Positions 1-6,437 of a stretch of 10,510 nt of DNA are shown in pieces. Under the pieces are notes generated by a model. That model was not told the origin of the DNA. It ran no database searches and saw only the letters and a program-made list of their open reading frames with translations. A program made the translations under genes and the position numbers. Origin of the DNA: an uncultured Collinsella sp. (GTDB lineage: Bacteria > Actinomycetota > Coriobacteriia > Coriobacteriales > Coriobacteriaceae). Each line of letters starts with the position of its first letter. The first letter of the stretch is position 1. The DNA is taken from positions 1 through 10,510 of the forward strand of contig CAADSV010000207.1 of the NCBI GenBank assembly GCA_900751665.1. Reading direction: 5' to 3'.

Positions 1-63
1 CCCCCCCCCCCCCCCCCCCGCCGGCCCCGCTTTTCCCCCCCTCCTCTCCCCCCGGCGGCGCCA
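1..63. other. Low-complexity C-rich contig edge, probably not genuine sequence
   Basis: The first 19 bases are all C, followed by a GC- and C-run-rich stretch to about position 56. This composition resembles nothing else in the window except its far right end. It is best read as assembly or base-calling noise at a contig edge. The pbpA reading frame stays open through it, so the frame alone cannot show where the real sequence begins. Confidence 0.7.
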
Positions 64-83
64 GCCATTCCGTCGGCTCGCGC

Positions 84-1562
84 ATGCGTCGTCGCCTGCT
101 CGACACGCCTGAATCCGGTGTGCTCGGCCGCGTTGCGCTCGCCAACCGTCTAACTCGTGCGGTGCTCGCCTTTACGGCGCTGTTCGCCATCCTTATCGGC
201 AACCTCACCTATGTCCAGGTCATCAAGGCCAAGGACTATCAGGACATGCCGACCAACAACCACACCATCGCCCGCTCCAAGTACATCCAGCGCGGTTCCA
301 TCATCACGTCCGACGGCGTGACGCTGGCCGAGTCGCTGCAGCAGGAAGACGGCACCTACGTACGCTCCTACCCCAACGGTAACCTAGCAGCGCACGTGGT
401 TGGTTACGTGAGCCAGCAGTATGGCACCACCGCCATCGAGAGCGTCATGAACGACACGCTCACCGGCTCTAAGGATTACTCCAGCTGGAACAACGCCATC
501 GCGTCGCTCGCGGGCCAGACCCAGCCGGGCAATACCGCCAAGCTCACCATCGACTCGCGTATCCAGACGGCTGCTGAGCAGGCGCTCAAGGGCTTTAAGG
601 GCGCTGTAGTGGTCATCGACCCGCGTACCGGCGCGGTGCTCGCATGTGCTAGCTCGCCCACCTACGACAACACCAACATCGACGCCCTGCTGCAGGCGGG
701 CGGCGGCGAGGACGGCTCCATGTACAATCGCGCCATGGACGCGCTGTACACGCCGGGCTCAACGTTTAAGGTCGTTACGCTTTCCGCGGCACTCGAGACC
801 GGTACCGCCAGCCTTACCAGCACCTACCAGGCTCCCGGCTCCATGGACATCGGCAACGCACCGGTCACCAACTATGCCAACGAGAGCTACGGCACCATCA
901 GCCTGCAGCAGGCCTTTGCCGTGTCCTCCAACGTCGTCTTTGGCCAGGTGGCAAACGAAGTTGGCGCAAACACGCTCGTGCAGTTTGCCAACGCCTTTGG
1001 CTACGGCCAAAAGCTCGGCCAGGACCTGACCTCCGCGGCCTCCATCATGGCCGACCCGTCGCTCATGACCGAATGGGAGACTGCCTGGGCCGGTGCCGGC
1101 CAGCCTGTCGGCATGGACCATACGCCCGGCCCGCAGACCACCGTCATGCAAAACGCCGTGATTGCCGCCGCCATCGCTAACAGCGGCGTGGTCATGGACC
1201 CGTACTTTGTAGCCCAGGTACTCGCCCCGGACGGAACCGTGGTCAAGACCACGCAGTCCCGCTCGCTGGGTCAGGCCGTCAGCTCCGCCACGGCCGACCA
1301 GGTCAAGCAGGCCATGCTTGCCGTCGTCCAGTCCGGCACCGGCACCGATGCCCAAATCCCCGGCGTCAAGGTCGCCGGCAAGACCGGCTCGGCCGAGACC
1401 GGCGGCACCAACGTCAACTCGATGTTCGTTGGCTTTGCACCTTACGATTCACCCACGGTCGCCATCTCGGTGGCCTTGGAGGATTACGACAAGCATGACG
1501 TCAAGGCCGCCAAGATCGCCGGCATCGTCCTGACCGCGGCGCTTGCCGCACAGGGAGCGTGA
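84..1562 (+). CDS. pbpA: Class B penicillin-binding protein, PbpA/PBP2 type (peptidoglycan transpeptidase)
   Basis: This is a peptidoglycan DD-transpeptidase acting outside the membrane on lipid-linked wall precursors, normally partnered with a RodA/FtsW glycosyltransferase. A single N-terminal membrane anchor spans about residues 24-46. A short dimerisation-type domain follows, then the transpeptidase domain from about residue 150. All three active-site motifs are intact: S-T-F-K with nucleophile Ser226 and Lys229, S-S-N at 281-283, and K-T-G at 433-435. The length of 492 aa matches the compact PbpA of mycobacteria and is shorter than classical PBP2/PBP3. The ATG at 84 has no clear Shine-Dalgarno sequence and the frame is open upstream into the noisy edge, so the true start could be further left or could overlap an upstream rodA/ftsW gene. 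A kinase gene follows 132 bases after the stop, as in the actinobacterial pbpA-pknB cluster. The family call is secure; the exact start is not. Confidence 0.93.
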   Translation: MRRRLLDTPESGVLGRVALANRLTRAVLAFTALFAILIGNLTYVQVIKAKDYQDMPTNNHTIARSKYIQRGSIITSDGVTLAESLQQEDGTYVRSYPNGNLAAHVVGYVSQQYGTTAIESVMNDTLTGSKDYSSWNNAIASLAGQTQPGNTAKLTIDSRIQTAAEQALKGFKGAVVVIDPRTGAVLACASSPTYDNTNIDALLQAGGGEDGSMYNRAMDALYTPGSTFKVVTLSAALETGTASLTSTYQAPGSMDIGNAPVTNYANESYGTISLQQAFAVSSNVVFGQVANEVGANTLVQFANAFGYGQKLGQDLTSAASIMADPSLMTEWETAWAGAGQPVGMDHTPGPQTTVMQNAVIAAAIANSGVVMDPYFVAQVLAPDGTVVKTTQSRSLGQAVSSATADQVKQAMLAVVQSGTGTDAQIPGVKVAGKTGSAETGGTNVNSMFVGFAPYDSPTVAISVALEDYDKHDVKAAKIAGIVLTAALAAQGA

Positions 1563-1694
1563 TGCCCATGATCGAATCGGACACCCGAGGCGCGCCGCGG
1601 CCGAAGAGTTAGCGTCAAAGCGCCACACGGCCCCAGCGGCCACATCGTAGGTACTACACACATCGTTGAGCGAATAGTTATGTTAGGAGCAGGA

Positions 1695-3656
1695 ATGGAA
1701 CAGAGGGTCCTCGGGGGAAGATACCTCCTCAAGGATAAGGTGGGAACAGGCGGCATGGCGACCGTCTACCGTGCACAGGACCAGGTCCTCGACCGCACGG
1801 TAGCCGTCAAGATTATGCTGCCGCAGTATGCCGGCGACGCAACCTTCGCCGCACGCTTTAAGCAGGAGGCCCAGGCAGCAGCCGGTCTCTCCTCCCCCTA
1901 TATCGTGGGCGTCTACGATTGGGGCAAGGACGGCGACACCTATTACATCGTCATGGAGTACCTGCGCGGAACCGACCTTAAGAGCGGCATCAAGAGCCAC
2001 GGCGCCCTCGACCCCAAGAAGGTCGCCCAGATCGGCTCGCAGATCAGCTCCGCGCTTTCGGTCGCCCACAAGCACGAGATCATCCACCGCGACATTAAGC
2101 CGCAGAACATCATGGTGCTGCCCGACGGCAACATCAAGGTGATGGACTTTGGCATCGCGCGCGCCAAGAACAGCCACCTCACGCAAGACAACAACGTGCT
2201 GGGAACCGCCCACTACGTCAGCCCCGAGCAGACCCGTGGTCAGGACCTTGGCCCCACCTCGGATATCTACTCGCTGGGCGTCGTGATGTATGAGTGCGCC
2301 ACCGGCCGCGTTCCCTTTGACGGTGACGACGCCATCTCGGTCGCACTCAAGCAGGTCAACGAGCTGCCTATTCCGCCGAGCCAGATCAACTCCGGTGTCG
2401 ACGCCGACCTTGAGCGCATCATCCTCAAGTGCATGGAGAAAGACCCGGCGAACCGCTTCCAGACCGCCGACGAGCTGCGTCAGGTGCTCAACAGCTACCT
2501 GTCGGGCCGTGCCGTCAACGTCTCGGAGCCCACGCGCATCATCGGTGCCCCCGGTGAGCTGGGCGCCACCAAGACTCGCGAGCTTTCCGATCAGACGCGC
2601 GCCATGGTGCGTCCCGTTTCGGGCGTGAGCGGCCAGAATACCGCCCGTAGCTCGGTTTCGGGCTCTACCGGCTCCTACGAGGTCGAAAAGCCCAAATCCA
2701 ACAAGAACAAGATCATCGCCGCCGTGGTGGCAGCCGTTGCCGTCATCGGCATCGTGGTGGCCTTTGCCACAGGACTCTTTGGCGGCGAGCAGGTCACCGT
2801 GCCCGATGTGCTGGGCAAGGACCAGCAGACTGCCGTCGAGCTGATCAAGGAAGCCGGCCTCGAGGTCGGCACCATCGACCAAAGCTACAACGACGATGTC
2901 GACGAGGGCAAGGTCGCCGAGCAGACGCCCAACGGCAACACCAAGAAGGCCAAGGGCACCAAGGTGAACCTGGTAATCTCCAAGGGTCCCAAGCCCTCCG
3001 AGAAGGTTGAGGTTCCCCAGCTTGTCGGCCTGACCAAGGACCAGGCCGAGGCCGCGCTGGCAAGCGTTGGCCTGAAGGGCAACGCCTCCGAGGAGGCCAA
3101 CGAGGCCGATGAGGGCCAGGTCTTTGAGCAGGGCACCGGAGCCGGTAAGGAAGTCGCGAAGGGCACGACCATCTCGTACAAGGTCTCGAGCGGCCCGGAT
3201 ACCACGTCCGTCCCCGATCTGACCGACATGACCGAGGCCCAGGCGCGCAACGCCCTCGACATGGCAGGCTTTGGCGTCGACGTTAGCTACCAGGAGAACG
3301 ACTCGGTTACCGAGGGCACCGTGATCAGCTGGAACCCCAGTGGCAAGCAGAAGCCCGGCGCCACGATTACCGTCGTCATTGCCAAGAAGTCCGACAAGGC
3401 CAGTGTTCCGGGCAACCTGTACGGCAAGAGCATCTCCGCCGCCGTCACCGCGCTCAACAACGCCGGTTTCTATAACATCGGCTTCTGTGACCAGAACGGC
3501 AATCCCGTAAGCGGTAACGAGGATGCCACCGTTACGGGCGTCTCCCCCACCGGCAAGCAGTCCACCGACAGCACGATCACGCTAACAGTCGCACTTTCTG
3601 GCTCGGGCTCTGGCTCTGGCTCGGGCACGGGTGACGATTCCGGTACGACCAACTAG
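1695..3656 (+). CDS. pknB: Membrane Ser/Thr protein kinase with four PASTA domains (PknB/StkP type)
   Basis: This is a Hanks-type kinase that couples extracellular peptidoglycan or lipid II sensing to phosphorylation of division and wall-synthesis proteins. The ATG at 1695 is preferred over the in-frame ATG at 1680 because AGGAG lies at 1685-1689, five bases before it; the product is then 653 aa. The kinase domain (about 10-275) has the glycine loop G-T-G-G-M-A-T-V (17-24), Lys39, H-R-D with Asp133, D-F-G with Asp151 and G-T-A-H-Y-V-S-P-E-Q. A basic juxtamembrane segment precedes one transmembrane helix (about 340-362). PASTA domains begin near 367, 438, 504 and 569; the fourth is divergent and contains a Cys. 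A Gly/Ser tail ends the protein. In the activation loop, the second Thr of the T-x-T pair known from PknB is Asp165 here, while Thr163 is kept. The gene lies 132 bases after pbpA, probably co-transcribed, and ends before a strong terminator. Confidence 0.95.
   Translation: MEQRVLGGRYLLKDKVGTGGMATVYRAQDQVLDRTVAVKIMLPQYAGDATFAARFKQEAQAAAGLSSPYIVGVYDWGKDGDTYYIVMEYLRGTDLKSGIKSHGALDPKKVAQIGSQISSALSVAHKHEIIHRDIKPQNIMVLPDGNIKVMDFGIARAKNSHLTQDNNVLGTAHYVSPEQTRGQDLGPTSDIYSLGVVMYECATGRVPFDGDDAISVALKQVNELPIPPSQINSGVDADLERIILKCMEKDPANRFQTADELRQVLNSYLSGRAVNVSEPTRIIGAPGELGATKTRELSDQTRAMVRPVSGVSGQNTARSSVSGSTGSYEVEKPKSNKNKIIAAVVAAVAVIGIVVAFATGLFGGEQVTVPDVLGKDQQTAVELIKEAGLEVGTIDQSYNDDVDEGKVAEQTPNGNTKKAKGTKVNLVISKGPKPSEKVEVPQLVGLTKDQAEAALASVGLKGNASEEANEADEGQVFEQGTGAGKEVAKGTTISYKVSSGPDTTSVPDLTDMTEAQARNALDMAGFGVDVSYQENDSVTEGTVISWNPSGKQKPGATITVVIAKKSDKASVPGNLYGKSISAAVTALNNAGFYNIGFCDQNGNPVSGNEDATVTGVSPTGKQSTDSTITLTVALSGSGSGSGSGTGDDSGTTN
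3600..3629 (+). repeat. Tandem GGCTCK-type hexamers coding the Gly/Ser tail of the kinase
   Basis: Five consecutive hexamers (GGCTCG, GGCTCT, GGCTCT, GGCTCG, GGCACG) lie in frame and encode a run of Gly-Ser dipeptides ending in Gly-Thr. Unit number can change by slippage without a frameshift, so the tail length may vary between strains. That consequence is inference; the repeat is directly visible. Confidence 0.8.
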
Positions 3657-3706
3657 TCGCCACCCCACCGCTCATCACGGCTTTCGCCGCAAACATATTC
3701 GCTCAC

Positions 3707-3748
3707 AGGCGCCCGCTTGCTCCCCCAGCAAGCGGGCGCCTCGTTTTT
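3707..3748 (+). terminator. Rho-independent terminator of the pbpA-pknB unit
   Basis: A perfect 15-bp GC-rich stem (3707-3721 with 3727-3741) has a five-C loop and is followed by CG and five T (3744-3748). It lies 50 bases after the kinase stop. No T-run lies on the other side, so it serves + strand transcription. Confidence 0.95.
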
Positions 3749-3760
3749 GACATGGCATGA

Positions 3761-3828
3761 ACCAGAAGAGCCAGGCACCGTAGCGGTACCGGGCTCGATA
3801 TTCCTCTGGTGCCCCCGGGCGAATTCGA
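3761..3828. repeat. Copy 1 of the tRNA-Arg 3'-end/downstream-flank duplication
   Basis: These 68 bases match 3888-3955 with three differences (3773, 3780, 3822), at an offset of 127 bases. In - strand terms the repeat covers the last 22 bases of the tRNA gene, including the encoded CCA (here 3807-3809), plus about 46 bases of downstream flank. Sequence further into the tRNA position (3830-3882) no longer resembles a tRNA. It could be a displaced attachment-site copy or the remains of a tandem second tRNA gene with its terminator. Confidence 0.85.
3768..3796 (-). terminator. Terminator-like hairpin, degraded copy
   Basis: Twelve-base arms (3768-3779 and 3785-3796) pair with one mismatch and one G-U in the - strand RNA. 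It corresponds position by position to the hairpin at 3895-3923 after the intact tRNA, and has no U-tract. It is probably the duplicate of that structure. Confidence 0.5.
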
Positions 3829-3887
3829 AAACTCCCCCGCGGGGAAATGAGTGACGCGGGTGCCGACGGTCCGAATCCTGCCCTTAG

Positions 3888-3955
3888 ACCAGAAGAGCCC
3901 GGCACCATAGCGGTACCGGGCTCGATATTCCTCTGGTGCCCCCGGGCGGATTCGA
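3888..3955. repeat. Copy 2 of the duplication, overlapping the intact tRNA-Arg 3' end
   Basis: This is the partner of 3761-3828. It includes the T-loop, the 3' acceptor strand and CCA of the functional tRNA (3934-3955) plus the downstream flank. Its boundary falls inside the T-arm, a common crossover region for tRNA-targeting tyrosine integrases. No integrase gene is in the window. Confidence 0.85.
3895..3923 (-). terminator. Hairpin downstream of tRNA-Arg, likely terminator or 3'-processing structure
   Basis: Arms 3895-3906 and 3912-3923 form a 12-bp stem in the - strand RNA, complete except for one G-U wobble, with a five-base loop, 11 bases after the tRNA CCA. Only a short mixed pyrimidine stretch follows, so it is not a textbook terminator. 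Further outward, ACCAGA next to the tRNA end can pair with TCTGGT beyond the stem. Confidence 0.6.
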
Positions 3956-4009
3956 ACCGTCGACACCCGCTTTAGGAGAGCGGTGCTCTATCCCCTGAGC
4001 TACGGAGGC
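3934..4009 (-). tRNA. tRNA-Arg, anticodon CCT
   Basis: The - strand folds into a 76-base cloverleaf. The acceptor GCCTCCG pairs with CGGGGGC (one G-U), the D-stem GCTC with GAGC, and the anticodon stem CCGCT with AGCGG around loop CTCCTAA. This gives anticodon CCT (plus-strand 3974-3976), which reads AGG. A 5-base variable loop and the T-loop TTCGAAT follow, with CCA encoded at 3934-3936. The T-stem GACGG/CCGCC contains one A-C mismatch at its second pair, which is unusual in an otherwise clean structure. The gene lies convergent to the kinase gene and downstream of the PTS operon. Confidence 0.95.
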
Positions 4010-4062
4010 ATGTTGTACTAGTGTAGCAGATTTACTGCATCGCCATACGTCGCATGACTAGA

Positions 4063-4142
4063 CTTCGAAGTTGCGGTGGAATAGTTCTTGCCTAAAGCAT
4101 CTAAAGCCTTATTTAGGAACTATTTCACCGCAACTTGTGAAG
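4063..4142. repeat. Long imperfect inverted repeat between tRNA-Arg and manO
   Basis: Arms 4068-4096 and 4112-4136 pair over about 25 bp with one mismatch and a four-base bulge. After a small outer bulge, CTTC (4063-4066) pairs with GAAG (4139-4142), two bases from the manO stop. The loop is about 15 bases. There is no T-run on either side. It may act as a 3' stabiliser or terminator of the PTS transcript, or be a small MITE/REP-like element. Confidence 0.8.
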
Positions 4143-4144
4143 AG

Positions 4145-4543
4145 CTAGTTGCCTTTGTGGAAGAGGTTTTTGATAACGGAGGGGATGCTCTTCGCACCCT
4201 TGGCCGTCACATCGATGAAGTCGGGCGAACGCACGAGCTTATCCTCGTCGACGTACCTACGAACCGCACGAAGCGTCTCTTTGTCGTCGCGCGTCGAAAA
4301 CGTAAAGTGACCGTTGTCCTTGGTGAAGATGGCAAAACGCGTGATCTTCTTGGTGCCGCGTAAAACCTCGGCGGCAATATAGTCGACCTCGTCCCATGGG
4401 ATTTGAATATAATCCTCGGGATTGCGCTCGTTATAGTACTCAAACGCCTTATTGCCCACCATCACGTTACCGTGACTGGTAAGCCCCATCAGGCAGGTTG
4501 CCGGCGTTGCCAGATCGACCGTGCTGTTCTGAGATTGCGCCAT
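4145..4543 (-). CDS. manO: DUF956 (ManO-like) protein of the mannose PTS operon
   Basis: A small cytosolic protein of 132 aa with no membrane segment or signal. It has the DUF956 pattern: an N-terminal V-D-L-A-T-P-A-T-type strand, a G-N-K-A-F-E-Y-Y-N-E-R segment, I-Q-I-P-W-D-E-V-D-Y near the middle, and L-R-A-V-R-R-Y-V-D towards the C-terminus. This family is encoded at the end of mannose/glucose PTS operons (manO in lactobacilli and lactococci). Its biochemical role is not established; regulation or support of the permease is a guess. The ATG at 4543 is preferred to an upstream in-frame ATG at 4594 because GGAGG/GAGG lies just before it, family members start here, and the 4594 codon lies inside a hairpin. 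It follows manZ after 120 bases containing an attenuator-like structure. A + strand frame across it (4088-4363) is rejected as a shadow. Confidence 0.88.
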   Translation of the reverse strand: MAQSQNSTVDLATPATCLMGLTSHGNVMVGNKAFEYYNERNPEDYIQIPWDEVDYIAAEVLRGTKKITRFAIFTKDNGHFTFSTRDDKETLRAVRRYVDEDKLVRSPDFIDVTAKGAKSIPSVIKNLFHKGN

Positions 4544-4560
4544 GCGCGCCTCGCCCTCCA

Positions 4561-4607
4561 AATAAAACAATCGGACCGCATCCAGTGTACCCACCGGGTG
4601 CGGTCCG
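4561..4607 (-). terminator. Attenuator-like hairpin between manZ and manO
   Basis: In - strand RNA, arms 4596-4607 and 4572-4583 form a 12-bp stem with one C-A mismatch, followed by a U-rich stretch (complement of 4561-4571). It sits between the manZ stop and the manO ribosome-binding site. It would terminate part of the transcription and lower manO expression relative to the permease genes. The structure is visible; the effect is inferred. Confidence 0.75.
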
Positions 4608-4663
4608 TTTCAATGGCTCAAAAGCCCTTGCCTAGCAACTCTCGGTCTTAAGCCGAAGCGTGC

Positions 4664-5584
4664 TTACATGAAGCCGCAGACGCGACCGATGATGCCGACG
4701 GCGAAGAGAGCCAGGATGATGACAATCGGGCTGACCTTCTTCTTGAGGAGCTTGCAGACCAGCAGGGTCAGGCACACGGCGGCAAGGCCGGGGATGAGCT
4801 GATCGAGGTTAGCCTGAAGCGTGGTGACCTTCACCTGATCAAGGGCGTTAGCACCGATGGAGTTATACATCGTCAGTGCTTCCTTGACACCCTCAGAACC
4901 GGAGGGCAGGTTAGCCCAGTCGATAAAGGCGCCAGCAGACTGCGTGACCTTGGAGACGACCGGGGTGAAGGAGATGGACACCCAGCGCTCGACCAGGGCG
5001 CCGATGATGAACATACCCAGGATGGAAGCACCCTCGGTGACCTTGCCCATCAGACCGCCGGAGAGGTCCTTGGCGATGGAGGAGCCGACCTTGTAGCCAA
5101 ACTCCTGCGTGTACCACAGGAAAGCGTAACGGATGATGTTCCACGCGAAGAAGAACAGCAGCGGACCGGCGATGCTGCCGGACAGGGCCATGGAAGCGCC
5201 CAGAGCGCCCAGAATCGGGCGAAGGGTGAACCAGAAGGCGGGGTCGCCGACGCCGGCGAGCGGGCCCATCATACCGACCTTGACGCCCTGGATGGCGACG
5301 TCGTCGATCGGAGCACCGTTGGCGCGCTCCTCCTCGAGGGCGAGGGTAACGCCAATGACGGGGGCGGAAACATAGGGGTGGGTGTTATAGAACTCCAGGT
5401 GGCGCTTAAGAGCGGCAATCTGGTCATCCTTGCTGGTGTAGAGCTTCTTGATCGCAGGGATCATTGCGAAGCACCAGCCGCCGTTCTGCATACGCTCGTA
5501 GTTCCACGAGCCCTGAAGGAACTGATGACGGAAGCAAACCTTCTTGCGGTCAGCCTTGGTGAGCTGAATCTTGTTCTCTGCCAT
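4664..5584 (-). CDS. manZ: Mannose-family PTS component IID
   Basis: EIID forms the membrane complex with EIIC for sugar uptake and phosphorylation in the mannose/fructose/sorbose class. The 306-aa protein has a soluble amphipathic N-terminal half with typical EIID motifs (F-L-Q-G-S-W-N-Y-E-R-M-Q-N-G-G and G-P-L-A-G-V-G-D-P). Hydrophobic segments follow around 135-165 and 195-210, then a C-terminal pair of hydrophobic stretches ending at the last residue. The ATG at 5584 is chosen. A GTG three codons upstream (5593) is in frame, but it would leave only three bases after AGGAGG (5597-5602). The ribosome-binding site overlaps the manY stop codon, implying tight co-expression. Sugar specificity cannot be read from sequence; DUF956 linkage favours glucose/mannose/amino-sugar transport. 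Confidence 0.95.
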   Translation of the reverse strand: MAENKIQLTKADRKKVCFRHQFLQGSWNYERMQNGGWCFAMIPAIKKLYTSKDDQIAALKRHLEFYNTHPYVSAPVIGVTLALEEERANGAPIDDVAIQGVKVGMMGPLAGVGDPAFWFTLRPILGALGASMALSGSIAGPLLFFFAWNIIRYAFLWYTQEFGYKVGSSIAKDLSGGLMGKVTEGASILGMFIIGALVERWVSISFTPVVSKVTQSAGAFIDWANLPSGSEGVKEALTMYNSIGANALDQVKVTTLQANLDQLIPGLAAVCLTLLVCKLLKKKVSPIVIILALFAVGIIGRVCGFM

Positions 5585-5600
5585 ATGTATCACTCCCCTC

Positions 5601-6419
5601 CTACTCGTAATCGTTCAGAATGTCGCCGAGCGGGTCACCGGAGCCACCGCCCATGCCGCCACCCTGCTTGGCCAGATCCTTAAGGCCAAGGTAGATGAGG
5701 GCAAGGGAGATGCCGATGAGGCCAAGAGCGATCAGCGTGAGCTGAGGGATGGCAGCAAGGACAAAGCCGAGGATGAAGAACGGCCAGGTCTCCTTGGTGG
5801 CCATCATGTTGATGACCATGGCGTAACCGACGGAAGCGACCATGCCGCCGCCGACAGCCATGCCGCCGGACAGCCAGTCGGGCATAGCGTTAAGCGCGTT
5901 GGTAACAGCCTCGGCCGGGATGATGCACAGAAGTACTGCCGGAATGGCGATACGAAGGCCCTGCATAAGGATGGCAATGTACTGCCAACGCTCGATGCCG
6001 GCGAAGTCGCCCTTCTCGGCGCAACCGTCCATGGCGTGAGCGATAGCGGTAGCCAGGGTACGGCAGATCATGGTCAGGAACAGACCCGGGGCCCACAACG
6101 GGACAGCGACGGGGATGGCGGCGGTAACGGCCTTCGACGGATCGGTAGCGCCGCCGTTGAGGGCGAGCACCATGATGATCGAAGAGGCGACCGAGGCCAG
6201 AGCGGCGTCAGGCGCGACGGCGGCGCCGACGTTAGCCCAGCCAAGGGCCATCATCTGGAGCGAACCGCCTAGGAGGATGCCCTCCTGAAGGTGACCGGTT
6301 ACGAGACCGATAAGCGTGCATGCCACGAGCGGCTGATGGAACTGGAACTCATCCAGAATGCCTTCCATACCGGCAAGCAACGCGACAATCGCAACAAGCA
6401 GAATAGTGATTGCAGACAT
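5601..6419 (-). CDS. manY: Mannose-family PTS component IIC
   Basis: This is the polytopic sugar channel of the mannose PTS and pairs with EIID. The 272 residues are largely hydrophobic with many membrane segments. The N-terminus carries the family pattern of a helix followed by F-H-Q-P-L-V and then L-G-G-S-L-Q-M-M-A-L-G. The C-terminal tail is hydrophilic and Gly-rich (G-G-G-M-G-G-G-S-G-D), which is longer than strictly needed and probably cytosolic. The ATG at 6419 is preceded by AAGGAGGG (6428-6435) at eight bases. The gene lies 18 bases after manX and 16 before manZ. In Gram-positive relatives the IIC/IID pair is also the receptor for class IIa bacteriocins; whether that holds here is unknown. 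Confidence 0.95.
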   Translation of the reverse strand: MSAITILLVAIVALLAGMEGILDEFQFHQPLVACTLIGLVTGHLQEGILLGGSLQMMALGWANVGAAVAPDAALASVASSIIMVLALNGGATDPSKAVTAAIPVAVPLWAPGLFLTMICRTLATAIAHAMDGCAEKGDFAGIERWQYIAILMQGLRIAIPAVLLCIIPAEAVTNALNAMPDWLSGGMAVGGGMVASVGYAMVINMMATKETWPFFILGFVLAAIPQLTLIALGLIGISLALIYLGLKDLAKQGGGMGGGSGDPLGDILNDYE

Positions 6420-6437
6420 GTATCGGACCCTCCTTTA

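Noticed and set aside
1562..1612. 16-codon frame whose ATG overlaps the pbpA stop
   Set aside because: Overlap is suggestive of translational coupling, but the peptide is tiny, has no recognisable features and there is no comparative support.
1683..2882. 399-codon open frame on the - strand opposite the kinase
   Set aside because: Shadow of the kinase gene; no ribosome-binding site or domain.
3830..3882. A second functional tRNA gene
   Set aside because: The 3' end with CCA is present at 3807, but the T-stem, anticodon arm and 5' acceptor strand do not pair.
3675..3966. Short - strand frames across the tRNA-flank repeats
   Set aside because: They translate tRNA-gene and terminator sequence and are repeated because the DNA is duplicated, not because a protein is conserved.
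4088..4363. 91-codon + strand frame opposite manO
   Set aside because: Begins at TTG inside the long inverted repeat and lacks a Shine-Dalgarno; the opposite strand encodes a recognisable DUF956 protein in a PTS operon.
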